Origin: JACMLX01 sp031374935
GTDB taxonomy: Bacteria; Gemmatimonadota; Gemmatimonadetes; Gemmatimonadales; Gemmatimonadaceae
Length of the DNA: 64,000 nucleotides
Assembly: GCA_031374935.1 (NCBI GenBank)
Contig: JANMHB010000077.1
Location: forward strand, 44,234-108,233
Direction: 5' to 3'
Under the pieces are notes generated by a model that worked only from the letters and a program-made list of their open reading frames with translations, was not told the origin of the DNA and ran no database searches. Shown in pieces: positions 36,615 through 45,432 of the stretch. Each line of letters begins with the position of its first letter. The first letter of the stretch is position 1. The position numbers were made by a program, and so were the translations under genes.

Positions 36615-38491
36615 CAGGAAAGCGTGTTGATGTCCAGGATGAGCGACGGTGAGCCGTCGGGAAGAATCGTGCCCCCGCTGAACTTCGAGGCCGCACCGCG
36701 GACGCGCTGCAGTGGCTTGACCACGATTTCGTGCTGCGACACACAGGCATCCACGTACATGGCGATCCGCTGACCGGCACCATGCATGACGACCAGCTGG
36801 CCGGAAACGTCATCCGCCGCAGGCAGACCGAGATGCTCCCGCAGCCACACGAGCCGCAGGCGCTCGCCGGCCACCAGCACGGACGTTGCTCCAGGCGCCG
36901 GCGCGGCATCCGGCCGATGCGTGCTCCGCACGTGCGTGAGTGGCAGGGCATACGTCTCGTCGGCCACCCGAACCAGCAACGCCCGCATCATCGCGATGCT
37001 CAGGGGCAGGCGCAGCGTGATGACCGTGCCGCTGGCGGCGGCAGTCGCGAGTTCGAGTCTCCCGCCCAGCGCCTGCACACGACTCTGCACTGCGTCGACG
37101 CCCACCCCGCGCCCCGAGAGCGCGGTGATCGCCGGCGCGGTGCTCAATCCGGGCCGCGCCAGCAGTTGCAGCAACCCACGATCATCCTCCGCCAGCGTCT
37201 CGGCGTCGGACACGCCTTGTGCCCGGGCGCGCGCCGCCACCGTCGCCCGATCGACGCCGCGCCCGTCGTCGGCGATCGAGACGGCCACCATCGCTCCATC
37301 GCGAACCGCGCGAATCACCACCCGACCGCGCTCCGATTTGCCCGCTGCGCGGCGATCGGCAGGGTGTTCGAGCCCGTGGTCGATCGCGTTGCGAACCAGA
37401 TGCAGCAGCGGGTCAGTGAGTTCATCGAGCAGCGAGCGATCCACCTCGAGCTCGCGGCCTTCGAGGACCAGATCGATCTCCTTGCCGAGCGCCTGCGCGC
37501 TGTCGCGGACGTGCCGCGGGAAGCGATCAAACACCTGCGCCAGCGGCACCATTCGGCTCTGCAGAATCGCATCGCGCAACTGTACCACCAGCCGGGAGAC
37601 ATCGTCGAGTGCGTGACGGCCGACGTCGTCAGCTGTCGGACGGGCGTGACGCTCGAGACGATCCCGCGCCAGCACCAACTCACCGATGATGTCGAGCAAA
37701 TCGTCGAGCCGCTGCACCGGAATGCGTACCGTCTGTGTCGCACCCGCGTCTCGCGCCGGGCTTGCGCCAGCCACTTCGCGACTCGCGTGGCATTCGGCGA
37801 TCTCACCGGCACCGCGGACAGCCCGCGTGATCGCCGCCGCGTCGAGTGGTGCGGCGCCCGCCTCATGGCCGAGCCAGACGGTCAGCCGCCGATCCCACGC
37901 GTCGTCGGCCCGTGCGTCGTCGTCAGGCGCCACCTCGAGCAGCGGCGCCAGCGCACGCAGCTTTCGCAGCACCACGGTGCTGCGCGCGAGCGGAATGGAC
38001 GCGTCGTCGGCGATGCGGACGTCGACGCGCCACCGCGCACCGGCGACCGATGTCGCATGCGCCACGACACGCGCCGCGCGCTCGCGGTCGGGCACACCGC
38101 GGCGCGTGTCGCTGGTTGCCGGTGCGAGCGCTCCGACCGCGAGTGCGGCGCGCTGGAGCACCGCGGGCGCAGCATCGCCGCGCTCGGCGGCGGCGAGTGC
38201 ATGCCGGACGGCGTCGACCAGCGCGAGGAGCGTGGCAACATGTTCCGCCGGGAGCTGGCCATCGGCGCGCGCCGCGTCGAGCAACGTCTCGGCGGCGTGC
38301 AGCGCTGACGCCGTCTCGGTCAGGGCGACCGTCGCACTCATCCCCTTCAACGAATGCACCGCGCGGAAGACGGCGTCGATCGACGCGCGCGAGTCGGGGG
38401 ATCGCTCGAGCGTCATCAACTCAGCGTCCACCCGCTCGAGGAGCTCACGCCCCTCGGCCAGGAACAGCGTCAGCAGACGATGCGGCTCCAT
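36614..38491 (-). CDS. cheA: Chemotaxis-type histidine kinase CheA
   Basis: A 625-residue hybrid-free CheA. The P1 HPt domain contains the phospho-accepting H46 in VHSLKG. A P2-like region (about 145-200, RSTVVLRKLRALAPLLEVAP) may bind CheY. The P3 dimerisation helices, which contain VPVQRLDDLLDIIGELVLARD-type sequence, follow. The P4 ATPase has the N box HLVRNAIDHGLEHP, the G1 box IADDGRGVDR and the G2 box GRGVGVDAV. The P5 CheW-like domain is at the C-terminus. All kinase motifs are present. It overlaps cheC by one base and follows cheY by 37. Confidence 0.95.
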   Translation of the reverse strand: MEPHRLLTLFLAEGRELLERVDAELMTLERSPDSRASIDAVFRAVHSLKGMSATVALTETASALHAAETLLDAARADGQLPAEHVATLLALVDAVRHALAAAERGDAAPAVLQRAALAVGALAPATSDTRRGVPDRERAARVVAHATSVAGARWRVDVRIADDASIPLARSTVVLRKLRALAPLLEVAPDDDARADDAWDRRLTVWLGHEAGAAPLDAAAITRAVRGAGEIAECHASREVAGASPARDAGATQTVRIPVQRLDDLLDIIGELVLARDRLERHARPTADDVGRHALDDVSRLVVQLRDAILQSRMVPLAQVFDRFPRHVRDSAQALGKEIDLVLEGRELEVDRSLLDELTDPLLHLVRNAIDHGLEHPADRRAAGKSERGRVVIRAVRDGAMVAVSIADDGRGVDRATVAARARAQGVSDAETLAEDDRGLLQLLARPGLSTAPAITALSGRGVGVDAVQSRVQALGGRLELATAAASGTVITLRLPLSIAMMRALLVRVADETYALPLTHVRSTHRPDAAPAPGATSVLVAGERLRLVWLREHLGLPAADDVSGQLVVMHGAGQRIAMYVDACVSQHEIVVKPLQRVRGAASKFSGGTILPDGSPSLILDINTLS

Positions 38492-38528
38492 GGAATCACA
38501 ATGCGCCGCGATCGTCGCCGTCGGTGCG

Positions 38529-38891
38529 TCAGCCGAGGACGCGCTGGACTGCCTCGATCACGCGGTTCGGCTGGAATGGCTTGACGACGAAGTCCGATGC
38601 GCCGGCCTGCAGCGCTTCGTTCACCAGCGCCTGCTGCCCCATCGCGCTGCACATCACCACCTTGGCGGTCGGATCCCAGGACGTGATTTCCTTGACCGCG
38701 TCGATGCCACCCATGTCCGGCATCACGATGTCCATCGTCACCAGATCCGGCTTGAGCGCCTTGTACTGTGCGACCGCCTGTGCGCCGGTCTCCGCCTGGC
38801 CGCAGACGGAGAAGCCTGCCTGCTGCAGGATGTCGCCAACCAGCGTACGCATGAAGAGGGCGTCGTCACAAACCAGAACGCGATGACTCAT
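38529..38891 (-). CDS. cheY: Single-domain response regulator CheY
   Basis: A 120-residue receiver domain without an output domain. The acidic pair is D9-D10, the phospho-acceptor is D54 (in VTMDIVMPDMGG), the switch Ser is S82 and the lysine is K104 in VVKPF. These are all the residues needed for phosphotransfer from CheA. The frame is open further upstream, but ATG 38891 begins exactly at the receiver fold (MSHRVLVCDDALFM) and is chosen. It lies between cheW and cheA. Confidence 0.95.
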   Translation of the reverse strand: MSHRVLVCDDALFMRTLVGDILQQAGFSVCGQAETGAQAVAQYKALKPDLVTMDIVMPDMGGIDAVKEITSWDPTAKVVMCSAMGQQALVNEALQAGASDFVVKPFQPNRVIEAVQRVLG

Positions 38892-38931
38892 GTGGGGATC
38901 CCTTGGGGTCGGCACGCGTCGTCGCGTGGCC

Positions 38932-39399
38932 TTACTGAAGCAGGATGTCGTCGGCCAGCGCCTCCACATCGAGCAGTGGCAGCGTGGTTCCGGCCACGGA
39001 CACCTCGCAAGCGAGGAGCGCGCTGCCGTCCGGACGCGCGCCCGGAGGCGCCACGGCGTCACGCATGACGGGCAGTGTGTCCACTGCCAGCGCGCACCGC
39101 CGGCCTCCGAGGTCAAGGGTGACCACCCAGCCGGACTGGCTGGCGGGCCCACGATCGAGGAGGCGTCCGAGATCGACGAGCGGGACGAGGGTGCCCCGCA
39201 CATTGACTACTCCGCAGACGAACTCAGGCGCAGCGGGCAACCGAACGGCCGTCATCCGAGGCAGCACCTCGCGAGCCGACGTGGCCAGGATCGCCACGGT
39301 GCCCCCAGCCGCCTGCAGCAGCATCACCCGGGGCCCGCCTCCGGCTTGCGCGGTGGCGTCAGTGGGCGGGAGCGTGGATAGCGGGGGCGGGCTGATCAT
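38932..39399 (-). CDS. cheW: CheW-like coupling protein
   Basis: A 155-residue CheW domain. The conserved segment VCGVVNVRGTLVPLVDLGRLL and the second half (CALAVDTLPVMRDA, then ILLQ end) are visible. CheW couples CheA to receptors. Two starts are possible: ATG 39399, inside the 3' end of the pseudouridine synthase gene (41-base overlap), or ATG 39324, which would drop a Pro/Gly-rich lead. It is the first gene of the chemosensory-type set, directly joined to a housekeeping gene rather than to its own obvious promoter. Confidence 0.88.
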   Translation of the reverse strand: MISPPPLSTLPPTDATAQAGGGPRVMLLQAAGGTVAILATSAREVLPRMTAVRLPAAPEFVCGVVNVRGTLVPLVDLGRLLDRGPASQSGWVVTLDLGGRRCALAVDTLPVMRDAVAPPGARPDGSALLACEVSVAGTTLPLLDVEALADDILLQ

Positions 39400-40393
39400 C
39401 GTCGTCGAAGGCGTAGAAGCCGTAGTGGTCGAGGAGATTCAGCTCCGTCGGCGGCTGGTGCGCGCCGGCGATGGCGCGCAACGCCGTGTCGAAGTCCGCA
39501 GGCAGTGGCGCCCGGAACGACAGCCACTCGGCGGAGATCGGATGTCGCAGACGCAGTGCGGCGGCATGCAACGCATGACGCCCCGCTGAAAGCCCCGTCA
39601 CACGGCGTCCACCGCCGCCGCCATACGTGTCGTCACCGATGACGGGATGGCCGATCGAGGCCAGGTGGACACGAATCTGGTGCGTCCGGCCGGTATGGAG
39701 CCGGCAACGGAGCAGATCGCCGCCATCAAAACGGGCCAGCCGATCGATGTCCGTTCGTGCCGGCTTTCCGGACGGGAGGAGGGCCATCCGGTGTCGGTTG
39801 TTGGGGTCCCGTCCGATGTTGCCTTCGATGGTCAGCCGATCCTCGCGCAGGTGGCCCCAGGTGAGCGCTGCGTATCGGCGACTCACACGTCGTGCGGCGA
39901 GGGCGGCAGAGAGCAGCCGATGCGCCCGATCGGTCTTGGCGACGATCAGCAGCCCCGACGTTTCCTTGTCGAGTCGGTGGACGATCCCCGCCCGCTCGTC
40001 GCCAGCTTCGGACGACAGATCCCCCCCGCGTCCAACCAAGGCGTGAACGAGGGTACCGGTCCAGTTGCCGGGGGCGGGGTGCACGACCATGCCCGCGGCC
40101 TTGTTCACCACCAAGAGGTGTTCGTCCTCGAAGACGATCGTCAGCGGCAGCACTTCGCCGATGATTTCGACTCCACGCGCTGCTGGGATGGTGACACAAA
40201 TCTGCTGGGAAGCTGTTGGGCGATACCCCGCCTTCTGCGGCTTCGTGTCGACCAGCACCATCCCCGTGGCGATGAGCGTCGCGGCCTGTGTCCGCGAGAG
40301 GTCGGCTGCGGCGGCGACGATCAGGTCGAGGCGCTGGCCATCGCCGATGGCGTCCAGCGTCAGCGACCGTGCGACTTCACGCGAGCTGGTCAT
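39359..40393 (-). CDS. RluD-family 23S rRNA pseudouridine synthase
   Basis: RluA/RluD-type synthase. From ATG 40393 it has 344 residues: an N-terminal S4 RNA-binding domain (QRLDLIVAAAADLSRTQAATLIATGMVLVD) and a catalytic domain with HRLDKETSGLLI, whose D142 is the nucleophile. RLHTGRTHQIRVHLASIGHPVIGD is split evidence of the family's second block. A short acidic tail follows the domain. It starts 7 bases after lspA and ends inside the cheW start. RluD (positions 1911/1915/1917) is the best guess among the family. Confidence 0.92.
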   Translation of the reverse strand: MTSSREVARSLTLDAIGDGQRLDLIVAAAADLSRTQAATLIATGMVLVDTKPQKAGYRPTASQQICVTIPAARGVEIIGEVLPLTIVFEDEHLLVVNKAAGMVVHPAPGNWTGTLVHALVGRGGDLSSEAGDERAGIVHRLDKETSGLLIVAKTDRAHRLLSAALAARRVSRRYAALTWGHLREDRLTIEGNIGRDPNNRHRMALLPSGKPARTDIDRLARFDGGDLLRCRLHTGRTHQIRVHLASIGHPVIGDDTYGGGGGRRVTGLSAGRHALHAAALRLRHPISAEWLSFRAPLPADFDTALRAIAGAHQPPTELNLLDHYGFYAFDDDDQPAPAIHAPAH

Positions 40394-40400
40394 CGGAGCG

Positions 40401-40931
40401 CTAGCGCGCCGATGAGGTATCGCTCGCGGGCGGCGTCGCCTGGGCAGCCGCCCGATCCTCGCGCCAGAGCACCAGTGCCAAGAGTATTGCTCCGCAGCTG
40501 ACGCCGATGTCGGCCACGTTGAATGTCGGCCAGCGCATCTCGCCGATGCCGACATCGATGAAGTCCACCACACCCTGCCCTGACCGGAGCCGGTCGATCA
40601 GGTTGCCGCAGGCGCCACCGAGAATCATACCGAGCGCGGTCAGCTTGACGTTGTCACCGTCGGCGGTGGCCTGATACATCCTGGTCAGGATGACGACGGC
40701 CCCGACGGTGAGCGCCGTGAAGATCCATCGCGACCATTCGCCCAGATGCAGCCCGAAGGCCGCGCCCGGGTTGTACAGGAGCGTGAACGTCAACCAGTCG
40801 CCCAGCACTTCATGCCGCGTGTGTGCAGGCGCAAGCGAGGCAACCGCCCACCACTTGGTGACGGCGTCGGTGATCAGGAACGCTGCGGCGACCGGCCAGA
40901 ACAGCCGGCCGTTGCGACTACTTCTTTCCAT
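40401..40931 (-). CDS. lspA: Lipoprotein signal peptidase LspA
   Basis: Signal peptidase II, an aspartic membrane protease that cleaves diacylated prolipoproteins. The 176-residue protein has four membrane segments. Family motifs are YNPGAAFG (53-60), GGACGNLIDRL (105-115), VVDF with catalytic D123, and FNVAD with catalytic D141. A purine-rich AGAGGAAG precedes the ATG closely, inside the 3' end of the zinc-finger gene (14-base overlap). The pairing of lspA with an rluD-type gene is common in bacteria. Confidence 0.96.
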   Translation of the reverse strand: MERSSRNGRLFWPVAAAFLITDAVTKWWAVASLAPAHTRHEVLGDWLTFTLLYNPGAAFGLHLGEWSRWIFTALTVGAVVILTRMYQATADGDNVKLTALGMILGGACGNLIDRLRSGQGVVDFIDVGIGEMRWPTFNVADIGVSCGAILLALVLWREDRAAAQATPPASDTSSAR

Positions 40932-41331
40932 CTTCCTCTTTCTGTTTGCAGTTGATGCAATACCGGGCGTGCGGCAGCGCATCGAGGCGTTCGAAAGCGA
41001 TCGGATTACCGCATTCGTGACAGAGGCCGAACTTGTCCGGTGCCCGGTAGAGGCGACGCAGCGCCTGATCGAGGTGGAACAGGAACCGCCCCTCCTGACT
41101 GGCGAACAGGAACGCCTTCTCGCGCTCCATGGCATCCGTACCCTGATCGGCCATGTGAAAGGAATAGGCGCTCAGGTCGCCATCACCCTCGGCACCGAAC
41201 CGGTTCCCGTGGTGCCCAAGCTCCTTCAGGACGCGCTTGCGCTCTTCGAGCAGTCGCTTCTCGAAATGCGTGACATCCTTCTTGCTGAAGCCCTTCACGG
41301 TGGGCTTCGGTGCGCTGGCTGAAGAGCTCAT
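40918..41331 (-). CDS. DksA/TraR-family zinc-finger protein
   Basis: A 137-residue protein with a helical coiled-coil part (about 15-95, rich in Lys/Glu/Leu) and a C4 zinc finger: C104, C107, C125 and C128 in CHEC and CINC. Members of this family bind in the RNA polymerase secondary channel. The coiled-coil tip here reads ADQGTDAMER, with acidic residues but not the exact DxxDxA of E. coli DksA, so ppGpp-dependent activity cannot be assumed. Its ATG overlaps the ileS stop (ATGA). Placement between ileS and lspA is typical of several phyla. Confidence 0.9.
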   Translation of the reverse strand: MSSSASAPKPTVKGFSKKDVTHFEKRLLEERKRVLKELGHHGNRFGAEGDGDLSAYSFHMADQGTDAMEREKAFLFASQEGRFLFHLDQALRRLYRAPDKFGLCHECGNPIAFERLDALPHARYCINCKQKEEDGKK

Positions 41332-44300
41332 TTCGTCACGTCCAAGTCCAGGGTGATCCATGCAGCGATACCGTCAAGGTCGACGGCAACGCCCCCCGGG
41401 GGCGCCGCCTCGCTGTCCGACACAAGAAAAACAGACGCCAGCACCTCGCCGGCAATCCACGCCTGATGCTCGCGCGCCGCCTCGAGCACAGCCTGTACAC
41501 CGCCCACCACCAGATGAATCCGGTCGCTGACGGCGTAGCCGGCATCCTTCCGCAACCGTTGGAGGCGGCTCACCAGTTCGCGGGCGAGTCCTTCCGACCG
41601 TAAGGCATCGGTGAGGGCTGGATCAACCGCGGCAACATACACACCATCACCGGCGACGACGAGATCGCCGACCGCCGACCGGGTGAGCACAACATCGTCC
41701 GGCTCCAGAGCGTGCTCGGTTCCATCGACCAGAATTGTGACGCGTTCGCCACGTTCGAAGGCCTGAAGCAGGTTCGACGGAATCGATTCGATCGAGGCGG
41801 CAGCCGCTGAGGTCGCCTTACCGAAGCGTTTGCCCAAGGTTCGGAAGTTCCCCTTGGCCGTCACACGAACGAGATCGTCCGCCGAGCCCGCGAACAGAAT
41901 CGACTTGATGTTCAGTTCGGTCTGGATGAGCTCGACGAGCGCTGTCACCCCACGAACCTCATCCTGTGGCACCACGCAGATCATGCGGCCGAGCGGTTGC
42001 CTGACCTTGCGACCGGCCTCCTCACGCGCGGCACGCCCCAGACGACACAGGGTTCGGACGGCAGACATCTCCCGCTCGATCAACTCGTCGCGCGGACCCG
42101 GCGCGCGGCGGACGTACGCCGCGGAGTGCACCGACGAACCAACCAGCTGGCGGTGAATCCAGTCAGTGAGAAATGGGGCGAATGGCGCGAGCAGGCGGCA
42201 GACGACGGCAAGCACCTCGTGCAGCGTGGCAAAGGCCGCACGACTGTCATCAGTGTCGGTATCGCTCTCCCAGAATCGCGCACGGCTCAGGCGCACGTAC
42301 CACTTGGAGACGTCCTCATCGACGAAATCCATGATGACACGCGCTGCCAGCGTTGGCTCATACGCGTCCAGCAGACGATCCGCCTCGGCCTCGACGGATG
42401 TCAGGCGCGAGAGCACCCAGCGGTCGAGCGCCGACCGCGCCGCAACCGCCGGATCGCGGTCGCTGGGCGACCATCCAAAATTCGCGTATTGCGCGAAAAT
42501 CCCGCTGTAGATGTTCCGCAGTGTCAGGAGGAATCGTCCCGCCGTCTGCCGCAGGACCTCTTCATCGAACCGTCGCGGAATCCACACCTGACTGGTGCCG
42601 ATCAGGAACAATCGCACCGCGTCGACGCCGTGAGTCGCGATGACGCGCCACGGATCGACCGCATTGCCCTTGCTCTTGGACATCTTCTGGCCGGCGGCGT
42701 CGAGTACCAGGTCGTTCACCAGCACATGCCGATACGGCGCCGCCGTGCCGGCGTCGTTGTTCGGCAGCGCATCCCCGAGCGCGGCGGCGATGGCGAGCAG
42801 CGAATAGAACCAGCCGCGGGTCTGGTCGACACCCTCGGCGATGTAGTCCGCTGGAAAATGCTGGCGCACCACATCGGCATTCTCGAACGGGTAGTGCCAC
42901 TGCGCGAACGGCATGCTGCCCGAATCAAACCACGTGTCGATGACCTCCGGCACGCGGCGCATGACACCGGTGCCGCTGGGCGCCGGCCATGTGTAGGCAT
43001 CGATGAATGGCTTGTGCGGATCGAAGTCGGCCGGCAACGGGCGACCGACGCGTTCGGCCAGCTGTGCATAGCTGCCGATGACCTCGATTTCGGCGGCATC
43101 GGCATCGTTGACCCACACCGGCAGCGGCGTCCCCCAATAGCGGTCGCGCGAGACGGCCCAATCGACGTTGTTTTCCAGCCACTGCCCAAACCGGCCGGCC
43201 CCGACTTCGGGCGGCTGCCACTGCACCTGCGCGTTGCGCGCGATCATGTCGTCCTTGATCGCCGTCGTTCGCACGAACCATGAGCCACGCGCGTAGTACA
43301 GCAGCGGCGTGCCGCATCGCCAGCAGTGCGGATAGGAGTGGACGAATCGCCCATCCTTCCAGAGCACGTCGCGCCGCTTGAGTTCATCGATGATCAGCGG
43401 ATCGGCATCCTTGATGAAACGGCCGCCGATCACGGGCATCGACTCGGGGAATCGGCCGCGGGCATCGACCGGCTGGATGAACGCCAGATTGTGCCGCTGC
43501 CCTGCACCGTAGTCGTCGGCGCCGAATGCGGGCGCCATGTGCACCACGCCCGTGCCGTCGTCGGCGGAGACGAAGGTCTCGCCGACGATGATCTCGGAAT
43601 TCGTACCATCGGGATACACCGCCCAGTCGAGCGGTCGGGTATACCGCATGCCGACGAGCGCCGCGCCGCGCAAAGTCCGCACCGTCGTCCAGCGGTCGCT
43701 CCAATCACCGCCGAGGACGGCCGCGACGCGGGATTCGGCAAGGACGATCGTGAATGCCGCGGCGCTGAGCTTCTGCAACTCGACGTAGACGATGTCGGGG
43801 TGCACCGCCAGCGCCGCGTTCGACACCAGCGTCCAGGGCGTCGTCGTCCAGACCAGAATCCGCCGGCGCGTCGTGGACGCCGCATCCACCAGGTCGAGGG
43901 CGATGTACGTGCTCGGATCCTCGACGTCCTTGTAGCCCTGCGCGACTTCGTGGCTGGAGAGTGCCGTTTCGCAGCGGGGGCAGTACGGAAGGATCTTGTG
44001 GCCCTGCACGAGGAGCCCTTTCGCGTGCATGACCGACAGGGCCCACCAGACACTTTCGACGTAGTCGTTGGTGTATGTCACGTATGGCCGCTCGTAGTCG
44101 AGCCAGTAGGCCATGCGCTTGCTGAGCTTCTCCCAGTCGCCGCGATAGGTAAAGACGCTCTCGCGGCAGCGACGATTGAACTCCGCCACGCCGATGGCTT
44201 CGATGTCGCGCTTGCCGCTGATGCCGAGCGCTTTCTCGACTTCGATCTCGACCGGCAGGCCGTGTGTGTCCCACCCGGCCTTGCGCGTGATGTGCGCGCC

Positions 44301-44546
44301 CTTCATGGCGCGGTGGCGCGGGATCAGGTCCTTGAGCGTGCGCGCGAAGACGTGATGAATTCCCGGCCGGCCGTTGGCCGTCGGCGGGCCCTCATAGAAT
44401 ACAAAGCTGGGCTGGCCAGGCTTCGCCTCGTTGGACGGCGAGAAGAGCTGTTCGCGCTCCCACTGCTCCAGCAGGGTGGTCTCGAGCGAGTCGGGCGTAT
44501 CGTCGGCGGTGAGTTCGCGATAGCGTTCGGCGGGACGATCGCTCAC
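41328..44546 (-). CDS. ileS: Isoleucyl-tRNA synthetase, eukaryote-like clade (IleS2 type)
   Basis: Charges tRNA-Ile. From GTG 44546 it has 1072 residues, longer than the roughly 940 of E. coli IleS. The HIGH motif reads GIHHV (62-66) and the other ATP loop is KMSKSKGN. The long CP1 editing domain is present (WTTTPWTL, with TTPWT). The C-terminus has no CxxC zinc finger. GIHH, the extra length and the missing finger are the marks of the second IleS clade, members of which tend to resist mupirocin. The GTG shares GTGA with the stop of the phosphorylase gene, and an upstream open frame is ignored. Confidence 0.95.
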   Translation of the reverse strand: MSDRPAERYRELTADDTPDSLETTLLEQWEREQLFSPSNEAKPGQPSFVFYEGPPTANGRPGIHHVFARTLKDLIPRHRAMKGAHITRKAGWDTHGLPVEIEVEKALGISGKRDIEAIGVAEFNRRCRESVFTYRGDWEKLSKRMAYWLDYERPYVTYTNDYVESVWWALSVMHAKGLLVQGHKILPYCPRCETALSSHEVAQGYKDVEDPSTYIALDLVDAASTTRRRILVWTTTPWTLVSNAALAVHPDIVYVELQKLSAAAFTIVLAESRVAAVLGGDWSDRWTTVRTLRGAALVGMRYTRPLDWAVYPDGTNSEIIVGETFVSADDGTGVVHMAPAFGADDYGAGQRHNLAFIQPVDARGRFPESMPVIGGRFIKDADPLIIDELKRRDVLWKDGRFVHSYPHCWRCGTPLLYYARGSWFVRTTAIKDDMIARNAQVQWQPPEVGAGRFGQWLENNVDWAVSRDRYWGTPLPVWVNDADAAEIEVIGSYAQLAERVGRPLPADFDPHKPFIDAYTWPAPSGTGVMRRVPEVIDTWFDSGSMPFAQWHYPFENADVVRQHFPADYIAEGVDQTRGWFYSLLAIAAALGDALPNNDAGTAAPYRHVLVNDLVLDAAGQKMSKSKGNAVDPWRVIATHGVDAVRLFLIGTSQVWIPRRFDEEVLRQTAGRFLLTLRNIYSGIFAQYANFGWSPSDRDPAVAARSALDRWVLSRLTSVEAEADRLLDAYEPTLAARVIMDFVDEDVSKWYVRLSRARFWESDTDTDDSRAAFATLHEVLAVVCRLLAPFAPFLTDWIHRQLVGSSVHSAAYVRRAPGPRDELIEREMSAVRTLCRLGRAAREEAGRKVRQPLGRMICVVPQDEVRGVTALVELIQTELNIKSILFAGSADDLVRVTAKGNFRTLGKRFGKATSAAAASIESIPSNLLQAFERGERVTILVDGTEHALEPDDVVLTRSAVGDLVVAGDGVYVAAVDPALTDALRSEGLARELVSRLQRLRKDAGYAVSDRIHLVVGGVQAVLEAAREHQAWIAGEVLASVFLVSDSEAAPPGGVAVDLDGIAAWITLDLDVTK

Positions 44547-45370
44547 AGCTGCTCCAGCACTCCGCGCACGAGAGCCGTCAGGTTCGGCTGCGCAGCGTTC
44601 GCGGTGGCGACGATCTCGTCCAGCGTCGCTTCCTGCAGCGAATCCGGCAGACACATGTCAGTGATGATGGAAAGGCCCAGCACCTTCATGCCGCCATGGC
44701 GGGCGACGATCACTTCGGGCACGGTGGACATGCCAACGACATCGGCACCCATGGACCGCAGCATGCGGTACTCGGCTCGCGTCTCCAGATTCGGGCCGAC
44801 GACTGCGACGTAGACGCCTTCGCGCAGTGTCAGGCCCTGCGCCGCCGCCACCCGCCGCGCCAGCGCCCGGAGCGATGCGTCGTAGGCCACCGACATGTCG
44901 GGAAAGCGCGGACCGAGCGCGGGGTCGTTGGGGCCGACCAGGGGATTGTCACCCAGCAGGTTGATGTGATCGGCGATCAGCATCAGGTCACCCCGCTGCC
45001 AGAGCGGATGCATGCCGCCGCAGGCGTTCGAGACGATCAGCGTCTCGGCGCCAAGCGCGCGCAACACACGCACCGGGAAGGTCACCTCATGCAACGAATA
45101 TCCTTCGTAGCGGTGAAAGCGACCCTGCATCGCCACTACGGTGCGGCCACCGAGGGTGCCGCAGAGCAGGCGACCGGCATGACTCTCGACGGTCGAGAGG
45201 GGGAAACCGGGGATCTCCGCGTAGTCGATCGTCGCCACGACCTCGATCTGCTCGGCCAGCTGGCCGAGCCCGGTGCCGAGGATGATGGCCTCGGTTGGCG
45301 TCGACGGGAACACTGCACGGATCGCCTGTGCCGCCTCGGTGATGCGCTCGACGCTGTGACGCATCGGCAT
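44543..45370 (-). CDS. Purine nucleoside phosphorylase (trimeric PNP/MTAP superfamily)
   Basis: Phosphorolyses purine nucleosides to base and ribose-1-phosphate. From ATG 45370 it has 275 residues with ILGTGLGQLAE (30-40), GRFHRYEGYS around H86, SNACGGM (114-120) and VGPNLETRAEYRM. Where human PNP has Asn243 (ITNK), this protein reads ITDMC, an Asp, a change that in related enzymes alters base preference. The ATG has AGAAGG eight bases upstream. A GTG at 45436, overlapping the divIVA stop as GTGA, is the alternative start and would add 22 residues. Confidence 0.9.
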   Translation of the reverse strand: MPMRHSVERITEAAQAIRAVFPSTPTEAIILGTGLGQLAEQIEVVATIDYAEIPGFPLSTVESHAGRLLCGTLGGRTVVAMQGRFHRYEGYSLHEVTFPVRVLRALGAETLIVSNACGGMHPLWQRGDLMLIADHINLLGDNPLVGPNDPALGPRFPDMSVAYDASLRALARRVAAAQGLTLREGVYVAVVGPNLETRAEYRMLRSMGADVVGMSTVPEVIVARHGGMKVLGLSIITDMCLPDSLQEATLDEIVATANAAQPNLTALVRGVLEQL

Positions 45371-45432
45371 TGGCGAGACCTTCTGGTACGCCCGCAGCTC
45401 AACGGTGGCGTTGAGCGATGGTGGGCTGCCGG

